Of a stretch of DNA of 64,000 nucleotides, positions 54,298 through 62,931 are shown in pieces (within the stretch, counting starts at the first letter, position 1; each line of letters starts with the position of its first letter). Under the pieces are notes generated by a model that was not told the origin of the DNA, did not search any database, and saw nothing but the letters and a program-made list of their open reading frames with translations. The DNA is from Blattabacterium cuenoti (GTDB taxonomy: Bacteria; Bacteroidota; Bacteroidia; Flavobacteriales; Blattabacteriaceae). The stretch covers positions 248,001 to 312,000 of the forward strand of contig NZ_CP059207.1 of NCBI RefSeq assembly GCF_014252035.1. The letters run 5' to 3'. Both the position numbers and the translations under genes were made by a program.

Positions 54298-55644
54298 ATG
54301 ATGCAAAAAAAAAGATATTCTATTATGGGATGGAGAAAAGATAATAAGCAACCTACCCTTTCGGAGGTGTTCTCTTCTGTTCATGTCCCTCAAAAAAAAG
54401 GAATGTGGAAAAAATTTTTTGCTTTCACAGGTCCTGGACTTCTAATTGCCGTAGGTTACATGGATCCTGGAAATTGGGCAACGGATATTTCTGGAGGTGC
54501 TAAATTTGGCTATATGTTGTTGTCTGTTATTTTTATATCCAACTTATTTGCTATTATTTTACAACATTTATCTCTAAAATTAGGAATTGTTTGTGAAAGA
54601 GATTTAGCACAAGCATGTAGAGATCACTATCATCCATTTATTAGTTTTATATTATGGATTTTATGCGAAATAGCTATTTCTGCTTGTGATTTAGCAGAAA
54701 TTATAGGTAGTGCATTAGCATTAAAACTTCTTTTTAATATTCCCATAACATGGGGAGTATTAATTACAACTATAGATGTTTTAATGATTTTATTTTTTCA
54801 ATCTAAAGGATTTAGATATATTGAAAGTATAGTTGCTACCTTGATATTTACAATTTTAATTTGTTTCAGTTTTGAAATCATAAGCTCAAAACCAGAAATT
54901 TTTTCTATTTTGAAAGGAATAATTCCTAATATTAATATCATTAAAAATCCTCATGCTTTTTACATATCAATTGGAATACTAGGCGCAACAGTAATGCCTC
55001 ACAATCTTTATCTACATTCAAGTATTATACAAACTAGAAATTATCCCCGGACAGTTGAAGGTAAAAAAATGGCAATAAAATATGCGACAATAGATAGCAC
55101 TTTATCTTTATCTTTAGCATTTTTTATCAATGCCGCCATATTGATCATATCTGCCGCTACTTTTCATAAATATGGACATACAGAAGTAGCAGATATTATG
55201 GATGCACATAAACTTTTGACTCCAATATTAGGTTCTGGATTTGCTGGAGTTTTTTTTGCGTTAGCTTTACTAGCTTCAGGACAAAATTCTACATTAACTG
55301 GAACATTAGCTGGTCAAATAGTAATGGAAGGATTTCTGAATATCAAACTAAAACCTTGGATAAGAAGACTCATTACAAGATTAATAGCTATTATACCAGC
55401 TATGATTACATCTATCATATACGGAGATAAAGGAACTGCAGAATTACTAATTATTAGTCAAATAATATTATCCATACAGTTAATATTTGCTATTGTACCA
55501 TTAGTAAACTTTACAGGAGACTCAAAAAAAATGGGAATTTTTGTCAATGGAAAGCTTTTAAAAATACTATCTTGGTTGATTACTACCCTAATAATATTAT
55601 TAAATTCATTTTTATTATACAATTATTTTACTATATATTCTTAA
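54298..55644 (+). CDS. mntH: Nramp-family divalent metal transporter MntH
   Basis: Proton-coupled importer of Mn2+ or Fe2+. The 448-residue protein has about eleven membrane helices. Both metal-site motifs are intact: DPGN in GYMDPGNWATD (TM1) and MPHN in ATVMPHNLYLHSS (TM6). A consensus transport loop GQNSTLTGTLAGQIVMEG is present. I use the ATG at 54298; a TTG nine codons upstream is also open. It converges on rplI with five bases between stops. Confidence 0.93.
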   Translation: MMQKKRYSIMGWRKDNKQPTLSEVFSSVHVPQKKGMWKKFFAFTGPGLLIAVGYMDPGNWATDISGGAKFGYMLLSVIFISNLFAIILQHLSLKLGIVCERDLAQACRDHYHPFISFILWILCEIAISACDLAEIIGSALALKLLFNIPITWGVLITTIDVLMILFFQSKGFRYIESIVATLIFTILICFSFEIISSKPEIFSILKGIIPNINIIKNPHAFYISIGILGATVMPHNLYLHSSIIQTRNYPRTVEGKKMAIKYATIDSTLSLSLAFFINAAILIISAATFHKYGHTEVADIMDAHKLLTPILGSGFAGVFFALALLASGQNSTLTGTLAGQIVMEGFLNIKLKPWIRRLITRLIAIIPAMITSIIYGDKGTAELLIISQIILSIQLIFAIVPLVNFTGDSKKMGIFVNGKLLKILSWLITTLIILLNSFLLYNYFTIYS

Positions 55645-55649
55645 TTAAA

Positions 55650-56111
55650 TTAAGAAGAAGTTGAAGATGGCAATACTTCAAAATTTAATATAAATTCCCT
55701 TTTTTGATGTAATCGTATGTTCGCTTTATGTTTTCCAATTGTTTTAATAACCTTATTATCAGGTATTCTAATATATTTTTTATCTATAGATATTCCTTCT
55801 TTATTCAGAATATTCATCAGATAATGACTATTAATAGAACCGAAAAGTTTTCCTCCTTTTCCAACTTTAGCTGAAATTTTTATGGTTAATTTACTTAGCT
55901 TTTCTTCTATTTCTTTCGATTTTTCAATCAAAAAACTTTCCTTATTATAACGTTGTTTCAATATTTCACGAATACTTTTTATAGTTTCAGGTAATGCTAA
56001 TACAGCATATCCCCTAGGGATAAGATAATTTCTAGCATATCCAGGTTTTACCTCAATTTCATCATATTGAAAACCTAAATTTTCTATATCCTTTTTTAAA
56101 ATAATTTTCAT
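55650..56111 (-). CDS. rplI: 50S ribosomal protein L9
   Basis: Large-subunit protein with two globular domains joined by a long helix. The 153 residues start MKIILKKDIENLG and include the L9 signature VKPGYARNYLIPRGYA (about 21-36) and GKLFGSIN at the start of the C-terminal domain. It is last in the rpsF-rpsR-rplI operon, a conserved order, with a 10-bp gap to rpsR. Confidence 0.97.
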   Translation of the reverse strand: MKIILKKDIENLGFQYDEIEVKPGYARNYLIPRGYAVLALPETIKSIREILKQRYNKESFLIEKSKEIEEKLSKLTIKISAKVGKGGKLFGSINSHYLMNILNKEGISIDKKYIRIPDNKVIKTIGKHKANIRLHQKREFILNFEVLPSSTSS

Positions 56112-56121
56112 TATTATTATT

Positions 56122-56439
56122 TTATCTTAAATCATCTGTAACAAAAGGCAATAGACCAATATGTCGACATCTTTTGATTGAAGAATTTAATTTATTTTGA
56201 TTTTTTTTTAATGTTCCTGTGATACGACGTGGTAAAATTTTTCCTTGTGCATTAAGAAATTTTATTAAAAATATAGGATCTTTATAATCAATATATTTAA
56301 TGTTTCTTTGTTCAAAATAACAATATTTTTTCTCTGTTTTTGTTTCTATTTTAAGAGGAGATAAATATCTTAAATCACTATCTTTTTTCGATGGTTTCGT
56401 AGTAGTATGATTATTTTTATTTTTTTCTTCTAAAATCAT
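56122..56439 (-). CDS. rpsR: 30S ribosomal protein S18
   Basis: Small-subunit protein binding next to S6. The 105-residue protein has a Lys/Thr-rich N-terminal extension. The core follows with KYCYF, IKYIDYKDP, FLNAQGKILPRRITGT and RCRHIGLLPFV, which is unmistakable S18. The extended N-terminus is typical of Bacteroidota. It sits five bases after rpsF, and an AAGGA element precedes its ATG. Confidence 0.97.
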   Translation of the reverse strand: MILEEKNKNNHTTTKPSKKDSDLRYLSPLKIETKTEKKYCYFEQRNIKYIDYKDPIFLIKFLNAQGKILPRRITGTLKKNQNKLNSSIKRCRHIGLLPFVTDDLR

Positions 56440-56444
56440 AATTT

Positions 56445-56789
56445 TTATCCTTTTTTTAATAATTTTTTTCTTCTTCTTTCAGCATACTCTATTCCATACT
56501 TATTTAGTTGAACAGTTAAAAAACGAAGAATTCTTTCATCTTGTCTCAATTTTAATTCTAAATCAGATATAAAATTGGGAGTTAATAAAAATTCGAATAA
56601 ATGATAACAACCACTCTGTTTCTTATGAATAGGATAAGCTAACTTTTTTAGACCCCAATGTTCCTGATGAACAATTTTACCTTTTTTTTGTTGTATAAGA
56701 TAATCTTCGTACTCCTTTGCTGTATTTTTTGCTTGGTCATCAGATAATATAGGAGTTATTATTATGATATTTTCATAGTGTTTCAACAT
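56445..56789 (-). CDS. rpsF: 30S ribosomal protein S6
   Basis: Small-subunit protein that pairs with S18. The 114-residue protein starts MLKHYENIIIITP and contains HWGLKKLAYPIHKKQSGCYHLF and DERILRFLTVQL, all family motifs. It heads the rpsF-rpsR-rplI operon behind a predicted promoter at 56815-56845. Confidence 0.97.
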   Translation of the reverse strand: MLKHYENIIIITPILSDDQAKNTAKEYEDYLIQQKKGKIVHQEHWGLKKLAYPIHKKQSGCYHLFEFLLTPNFISDLELKLRQDERILRFLTVQLNKYGIEYAERRRKKLLKKG

Positions 56790-56814
56790 CCATCATATTT
56801 TTTTATTTAAAATG

Positions 56815-56845
56815 TAAATCTATATTTTTTATGTTGTTTTTTCAA
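56815..56845 (-). promoter_or_regulatory. Predicted rpsF-operon promoter
   Basis: On the minus strand: TTG, 20 bases, TAGATTTA, one mismatch from the Bacteroidota consensus. The predicted start lies about 19 bases before the rpsF ATG. Confidence 0.52.
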
Positions 56846-56867
56846 AATAATTTTATTCTAAATTTTT

Positions 56868-58370
56868 TTATTTAATCTTATTAATCAAATTATCCAAACG
56901 TTGGATAGATTCTTTTTTTCCTATCATTTCTAAAATGGTAAAAAGATCAACTCCTTTTAGATTTCCTACCAAGGCAAAACGAAATAATTGCATCATTTTA
57001 ATTCTACATTTATTTTCATATTTCTGAAAAAAAAGTTTCACATTTACATATGTAAATGGATTTATTTTGTACAATGATAATTTTGCATTTTTTAGTTTGA
57101 ATATGATTTGTTCATGATTATTTTTTATTTTTCTCAAAAAATAAGTGTCATAATAACTGGGTGGTGTAAAAAAATAAAAAGAATGTTCCCATATTTCATG
57201 GATAAAATGAATTCTATTTATTGTTAAATGTATTACTTTCCATAAGTAATCTTTTTCATATAAAATGAAATTTTTTTGCATTTTTTTACACATAAAAGAA
57301 AAAACTTCTTCTTTTTTACTTATTAAGTATTTTTTATTAAACCAATAAACTTTTTTTATATCAAAAAAAACCCCAGATTTTTTTATCCTACTTAAGGAAA
57401 ATGTTTTAACTAATTCTTGTAAAGAAAAAATTTCCCTTTTACCTCCAGGATTCCATCCTAATAAAGCCAACATATTTACAAAAGCATCTGGAAAATAACC
57501 TAACTCTTTATATCCTGGAATAATGGTATCCCCATTTATCCATTGCATAGGATATATAGGAAAATTTTCTGGATTTCTTTTGCTAATTTTTCCCTTACCA
57601 TCTTTTTTTAATATTAAAGGTAAATGTGCAAAATTAGGTGGATCCCATCCAAAAGATCTGTATAACAAAAAATGCAAAGCTAAAGATGATAACCATTCTT
57701 CCCCTCTAATAACATGAGTTATTTTCATTAAATGATCATCTATTGTGCTTGCTAAATGATAAGTAGCTACTCCATCTGATTTTAATAATATTTTATCATC
57801 TAATTGATCTGTATGAATTGTTATCCACCCACGTATTATATCATGCATTTTTAATTTTTCTCCAGGATTTATTTTAAATCGAATAACATAGGAAGAACAT
57901 ATATCTAACTTTTTTTTTAATTGTTCTTTAGTCATATTTAATGAGTTGTCTAACTTATTTCTATTTTCATAGTTATATGAAAAAGTTAAACCCATATTTT
58001 TATATTCTTTCCTCTTTATACCAAGATCGTCATCTGTTTCAAAAGCATAGTACGCGTATCCATTATTTAATAATTGATTGATATAATAACGGTAAATATT
58101 TATTCTTTTAGATTGATGATAAGGAGAATATGGACCTCCATATCCAACTCCTTCATCTGGTTCTATATGACACCATTTTAATGTTTTTAAAATATAAGAT
58201 TCAGAATTAGGAACAAATCTTTTTTTATCGGTATCTTCTATTCTAAGAATAAATGTTCCTCCATGTTTCTTAGCAAATAAATAATTATATAACGCAGTCC
58301 TTACTCCTCCTAAATGAAGGGGACCTGTAGGACTTGGCGCAAAACGAACCCTTATATGTTGTTGTGACAT
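56868..58370 (-). CDS. gltX: Glutamyl-tRNA synthetase
   Basis: Class I synthetase charging tRNA-Glu. The 500-residue protein has the HIGH-type motif SPTGPLHLGG (12-21), EDTDKKR, RGEEWLSS, the KMSKR-type motif KISKRN, and a C-terminal anticodon-binding domain. Whether it also charges tRNA-Gln (non-discriminating) cannot be judged here; no glnS or gatCAB lies in the window. It follows mnmE by 19 bp on the same strand. Confidence 0.95.
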   Translation of the reverse strand: MSQQHIRVRFAPSPTGPLHLGGVRTALYNYLFAKKHGGTFILRIEDTDKKRFVPNSESYILKTLKWCHIEPDEGVGYGGPYSPYHQSKRINIYRYYINQLLNNGYAYYAFETDDDLGIKRKEYKNMGLTFSYNYENRNKLDNSLNMTKEQLKKKLDICSSYVIRFKINPGEKLKMHDIIRGWITIHTDQLDDKILLKSDGVATYHLASTIDDHLMKITHVIRGEEWLSSLALHFLLYRSFGWDPPNFAHLPLILKKDGKGKISKRNPENFPIYPMQWINGDTIIPGYKELGYFPDAFVNMLALLGWNPGGKREIFSLQELVKTFSLSRIKKSGVFFDIKKVYWFNKKYLISKKEEVFSFMCKKMQKNFILYEKDYLWKVIHLTINRIHFIHEIWEHSFYFFTPPSYYDTYFLRKIKNNHEQIIFKLKNAKLSLYKINPFTYVNVKLFFQKYENKCRIKMMQLFRFALVGNLKGVDLFTILEMIGKKESIQRLDNLINKIK

Positions 58371-58389
58371 AACTAATTTTTATTAATTA

Positions 58390-59811
58390 TTATTTTCCAA
58401 TACAGAACTTAGAGAAAATATTTGTTAATATATCTTCATTTGTTATCTCTCCTGTTATTTTTCCTAAATGACGTAGTACTTCTTTAATATGTATAGAAAT
58501 TAAATCCTCTGATACACCTTTATTGAAAGCATCATGCGCTAAATTCATTTCTTCTAATGATAGATTCAAAGCTTCATAATGTCTGTTCTGCGTAACAATA
58601 ATATTTTTATCTTTCAACTTCTCAACAAATAAATGACTCAAATTTATGAGAACTTGATCAACTCCATGATTATTTTTTGCTGAAATTTCAAAAAAATAAG
58701 AAAATCTAGATTTTATATGTTGAAAATATTGAAAATGATGAGGAATGTCAGATTTATTCGCTAAAACAAAAATATTTTTTGATGGATATTCTTTATCAAA
58801 ACTATTGATTTGATCAATAATTTTATTGATACTTTTTATGTTTTGTATAGAAGAAGAGTCAAAAACATATAATATCACTTCAGATTCTTTTATCTTACTC
58901 ATAGTTTTTTTCATTCCAAGAATTTCTATTGCATTTTTCGATTTTTTTCTAATACCAGCTGTATCTAAAAATCTAAAAAGAATTCCATTTAAAACAATTG
59001 TACCTTCTATACAATCCCTAGTTGTTCCTTTTTGACTCGATGTAATTGAGCGTTCTTCTTTAAGAATAGAATTAAATAAGGTAGATTTTCCAACATTAGG
59101 ACCTCCAACAATTACAACAAAAATACCTTTTTTTATGGCATTACCTAACGAAAAAGATTCAATTAAATCTTTTAATATTTTTTTTGATTTATGAAAAAAT
59201 GAAGAAATATCAAATCTATCAGCAAAAATTAAGTTTTCTTCTGAAAAATCCAATTCTAACTCCAAAAGAGATGCAAAATCTAATAATTTATCCCTTAAAT
59301 TCTTAATAGTATTAGATAAAGATCCTTTTATATGTTGCAAGGATATATCATGAAAAACTTTATTCTCAGATGATATAATATCAGCTATAGCTTCAGCTTG
59401 TGATAAATCGATCTTTTTGTTTAAAAATGCACGAAGTGTAAATTCTCCGGGTTTAGCTAAACGTATTCCTTTTTTAATTAATAATTGCAAAATTTTTTGT
59501 TGAATATAATAAGATCCATGACATGATATTTCTATCATATTTTCTCCAGTGTAAGAAAAAGGTGTTTTAAATACGGATATCAATACTTGATCCAAAAAAT
59601 TTTCATTACCTACTTTTTTTTCTTCTACCAGAAAACCTAAATGAATAGTATGGGTTGATTGATTTTTCAATTTTTTTCCTGGTTTAATGGAAATAAAAAT
59701 ATCTTCAACAATAGAAATAGAATCATTTCCAGAAATACGAATAACAGATATCGCACTGGAACCAGTAGTAGGAGTAGCTAAAGATGCAATGGTATCATTA
59801 TTTATCAACAT
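58390..59811 (-). CDS. mnmE: tRNA modification GTPase MnmE (TrmE)
   Basis: With MnmG, installs the carboxymethylaminomethyl group on U34 of tRNAs. The 473 residues include an N-terminal tetrahydrofolate-binding domain (IASLATP, GEFTLRAFLNKKIDLSQAEA), an inserted GTPase domain with GGPNVGKSTLF (about 230-240), DTAGIR and NKSD, and the C-terminal catalytic motif FCIGK. Everything is in place. It is divergent from prmC. Confidence 0.96.
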   Translation of the reverse strand: MLINNDTIASLATPTTGSSAISVIRISGNDSISIVEDIFISIKPGKKLKNQSTHTIHLGFLVEEKKVGNENFLDQVLISVFKTPFSYTGENMIEISCHGSYYIQQKILQLLIKKGIRLAKPGEFTLRAFLNKKIDLSQAEAIADIISSENKVFHDISLQHIKGSLSNTIKNLRDKLLDFASLLELELDFSEENLIFADRFDISSFFHKSKKILKDLIESFSLGNAIKKGIFVVIVGGPNVGKSTLFNSILKEERSITSSQKGTTRDCIEGTIVLNGILFRFLDTAGIRKKSKNAIEILGMKKTMSKIKESEVILYVFDSSSIQNIKSINKIIDQINSFDKEYPSKNIFVLANKSDIPHHFQYFQHIKSRFSYFFEISAKNNHGVDQVLINLSHLFVEKLKDKNIIVTQNRHYEALNLSLEEMNLAHDAFNKGVSEDLISIHIKEVLRHLGKITGEITNEDILTNIFSKFCIGK

Positions 59812-59869
59812 TAAATATAATTTTAATAATTATTATAACAAAGTAAATATTTTTTTAATTCGTATTATT

Positions 59870-60778
59870 ATGGTTTCCATTTATAAATTTTATCGTTTTT
59901 TTAATAAAAATCTTAAATACTCATATCCTGAAAAAGAATTAGATAATATATTTATTTTACTCATGACTCACATATTAAAATGTGAGAAAGTTACTGTATT
60001 ATCCTTACTAAAAAATAAAGAAAAAATAAGTTTATTTATCTATAAAAAACTAATGAAAAAATTATGGGAATTAAAAAATAATAGACCTATTCAATATGTT
60101 ATAAAACATACTCATTTTTTTGGAATGAAATTCATGGTTAATGAGAAAGTTTTCATTCCAAGACCAGAAACAGAAGAATTAGTATATTGGGTATTACAAG
60201 ACAACTATCATTATCATACGGATCCTTATAAGGATAATTATGTACAAATTTTCGATATAGGAACAGGAAGTGGATGTATTGGAATATCTTTAAAGAAGAT
60301 AAAACCTAACATAGGACATATTTATGCAATAGATTATTCGAATGAAATCATTTCTATGGCTAGAAAAAATATGAAATTACATAATGTCATCATTTCTTTA
60401 ATAAAATTAAACGTTTTAAAAGATTTAATATTCTATTCACCAATAACTCAAAATAACTCCATTAGCATTGTCATTAGCAATCCTCCTTATATCACATCAT
60501 CTGAAAAAAAAATGTTACATCCAAATATTATTCAATATGAACCTGATAGCGCATTATTCGTTCCTAATAATGATCCTATAGTTTTTTACAAAAAAATTTC
60601 TTTTTGGATAAAAAAAAAATTTACTGGTATCGTATATATTTATTTTGAAATAAATCAGTTTTTTTATATAAATGTTATTAATTTTTTAAAAAAATCAGGT
60701 TTTTTTAGTATAAAAATAAGAAAAGATTTTCAAGGAAATTTCCGAATGATTCGCGCAATATACTGTAGTAAAAAATAA
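59870..60778 (+). CDS. prmC: Release-factor glutamine methyltransferase PrmC
   Basis: Methylates the glutamine of the GGQ motif in RF1 and RF2. I start at the ATG at 59870 (302 residues). The open frame reaches back into mnmE, but that part is antisense to it and unlike PrmC. An N-terminal helical domain is followed by the FIPRPETEELV motif, the SAM loop IFDIGTGSGCIGISL and the substrate motif SNPPYI. Length is slightly above average. It ends four bases before ligA. Confidence 0.94.
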   Translation: MVSIYKFYRFFNKNLKYSYPEKELDNIFILLMTHILKCEKVTVLSLLKNKEKISLFIYKKLMKKLWELKNNRPIQYVIKHTHFFGMKFMVNEKVFIPRPETEELVYWVLQDNYHYHTDPYKDNYVQIFDIGTGSGCIGISLKKIKPNIGHIYAIDYSNEIISMARKNMKLHNVIISLIKLNVLKDLIFYSPITQNNSISIVISNPPYITSSEKKMLHPNIIQYEPDSALFVPNNDPIVFYKKISFWIKKKFTGIVYIYFEINQFFYINVINFLKKSGFFSIKIRKDFQGNFRMIRAIYCSKK

Positions 60779-60782
60779 AAAA

Positions 60783-62795
60783 ATGAATAATAAAATAATA
60801 ATAGAAAATAAAATCAAAAAACTGAGAAAAGAATTAGATGATCATAATTATAAATACTATGTATTGAATAATCCAGATATATCTGATTATGTTTTCGATA
60901 AAAAATTGAGTGAATTATCTGTTTTGGAAAAAAAATATCCTGAATTATATGACCCTAACTCTCCAAGTATAAAAATAGGAACAGATGTTGATAAAATAGA
61001 TTGTACCATTCACCATCACAAATACAAAATGTATTCTCTGAAAAATGTTTACTCCAAAAAAGAATTAATAGTTTGGTTGGAAAAAATAAACAATTTATTC
61101 AATGACAATAATATATCCTTTGTATGTGAACCAAAATATGATGGAGTATCTATCAACTTGATTTATAAAAACGGTATTTTAACTCATGCAGTGACTCGTG
61201 GAGATGGTGAAAAAGGAGAAGATGTCACAAAAAATGTACGTACTATAACATCAATCCCATTAAAATTAATAGGTAATAACTATCCTTCTTACCTTGAAAT
61301 ACGTGGAGAAATATTCCTACCTATAAAAAATTTTTTAATTTTAAATAAAAGACGTATCAAAATAGGAAAAAATCCTTATAATAATCCAAGAAATACTGCT
61401 AGTAGTACATTGAAAATTCATAATTATAAAGAAGTATTTACAAGAGGATTATATTGTGTAGCATTTAGTGTTTCAGGAGAAAATTTACCTTTTTATGACC
61501 AATATAAATCATTAAAATATATTAATAATTGGGGGTTTATTACTCCATTAAAACATCTTTGTAAAAATGTAAATGATATTTTTTATTTTATAAATTTTTG
61601 GAAAATATATAAAAAAGAACAACCCTATCAAACAGATGGAATAGTTATTAAAGTGAATGAATATGAAAAACAATATTTTCTAGGCTGTACCAGTAAATAT
61701 CCGCGTTGGGCAATAGCTTATAAATTTAGAGAAAAACCATCAGAAACAAAATTATTAAACCTAACTTTTCAAGTAGGAAGAACAGGTATTATTACTCCTG
61801 TTGCCAATGTTATTCCTATATCAATTTCCGGAACAACAATCAAAAGAGTAACACTTTATAATAATCATTTTATCAAAAAAAATGAAATTTATCACGGAGA
61901 TACTATCCTACTGGAAAAAGGAGGAGATATAATTCCAAAAATAACAGAAATAAATATTAAAAAAAGATCTCATAAAGCTGATCCCATACTTTTTTTGAAA
62001 AAATGTCCATCATGTAATGGTACATTAATAAAAAAAAATGAATTATACTATTGTATCAATAAAAATTGCTATTCTAAAAGAATAAAAAAGATAATACACT
62101 TTGTAAGTGATAAATCAATGAATATTCAAAATATTGGTCATAAAATAATAGAAAAATTATACAAAAAAGGTTTTTTATATAATCTATATGATTTATTTCA
62201 ATTGAAAAAAAAAGAACTACTTCAAATAGAAGGAATAAAAGAAAAATTAGCTGAAAAAATATTAAACAATATAGAAACATCAAAAAAATTAACTCCTTAT
62301 CATAAAGTTATTTATGCTTTGGGGATCCATCATGTAGGAGAATATATCTCAAAAAGATTAATAGAACATTTTACGAATATACATGATTTGATGCATGCCA
62401 GTTATGATAATTTAATTTCTATTCCAGGTATAGGAAAAGAAACTTCAAAAAACATAATCACCTATTTTTCAATTCAAGAAAATAAACATATGATTCAAAT
62501 GCTTGTAAAATTCGGTTTAAATCTTTCCACTTCTAAAAATAGAAAAATAAAAAAAAATTCCTGTTTTGAAGGAAAAGCTTTTGTATTTACAGGAAAATTA
62601 TCTTGTATGAACCGTAATAGAGCAAAGGACATCATAGAATCTTTGGGGGGAGTAGTATATAATACTGTAAATAATAAAATTAATTTTATAATAGTTGGAA
62701 AAAATTTTGGTTCTAAACTGGAAAAAAGTATATATAAGAGAACTATTAAAATTTTAACAGAAGATATTTTTTTACACATGATTAAAAATCCATAA
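60783..62795 (+). CDS. ligA: NAD-dependent DNA ligase LigA
   Basis: Replicative ligase. The 670-residue protein has the Ia domain (HNYKYYVLNNPDISD), the adenylation domain with the lysine motif KYDG (K118), an OB fold, a four-cysteine zinc finger (CPSC and CINKNC), helix-hairpin-helix repeats (IEGIKEKLAEKI, IPGIGKETSKNI) and a C-terminal BRCT domain (FVFTGKLS). All domains are intact. Cotranscription with prmC is likely given the four-base gap. Confidence 0.97.
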   Translation: MNNKIIIENKIKKLRKELDDHNYKYYVLNNPDISDYVFDKKLSELSVLEKKYPELYDPNSPSIKIGTDVDKIDCTIHHHKYKMYSLKNVYSKKELIVWLEKINNLFNDNNISFVCEPKYDGVSINLIYKNGILTHAVTRGDGEKGEDVTKNVRTITSIPLKLIGNNYPSYLEIRGEIFLPIKNFLILNKRRIKIGKNPYNNPRNTASSTLKIHNYKEVFTRGLYCVAFSVSGENLPFYDQYKSLKYINNWGFITPLKHLCKNVNDIFYFINFWKIYKKEQPYQTDGIVIKVNEYEKQYFLGCTSKYPRWAIAYKFREKPSETKLLNLTFQVGRTGIITPVANVIPISISGTTIKRVTLYNNHFIKKNEIYHGDTILLEKGGDIIPKITEINIKKRSHKADPILFLKKCPSCNGTLIKKNELYYCINKNCYSKRIKKIIHFVSDKSMNIQNIGHKIIEKLYKKGFLYNLYDLFQLKKKELLQIEGIKEKLAEKILNNIETSKKLTPYHKVIYALGIHHVGEYISKRLIEHFTNIHDLMHASYDNLISIPGIGKETSKNIITYFSIQENKHMIQMLVKFGLNLSTSKNRKIKKNSCFEGKAFVFTGKLSCMNRNRAKDIIESLGGVVYNTVNNKINFIIVGKNFGSKLEKSIYKRTIKILTEDIFLHMIKNP

Positions 62796-62851
62796 TCAAC
62801 ATTTATTAAAAAATATTTTCAATGAATAAAATAGTACTTGTATGTATGGTT

Positions 62852-62881
62852 TTGTTTTTCATATAGAAAAAAGTATATTTA
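62852..62881 (+). promoter_or_regulatory. Predicted lon promoter
   Basis: TTG at 62852-62854, 19 bases, then TATATTTA at 62874-62881, a one-mismatch Bacteroidota promoter. The predicted start is about 44 bases before the lon ATG. A 6-bp inverted repeat (ATGAAT...ATTCAT) lies in the leader; no CIRCE element is seen. Confidence 0.48.
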
Positions 62882-62931
62882 ATTCTATAGTATGAATGAA
62901 AGAATTCATCATTTAAGAAATCTATTTTTTT

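Noticed and set aside
59687..59869. N-terminal extension of the prmC frame into mnmE
   Set aside because: The extra 61 codons are antisense to conserved mnmE sequence and unlike PrmC; the ATG at 59870 is used instead.
62824..62868. A 14-codon ORF (MNKIVLVCMVLFFI) upstream of lon resembling a signal peptide start
   Set aside because: It is too short to support as a gene and overlaps the predicted lon promoter; it could be a remnant but nothing shows it.
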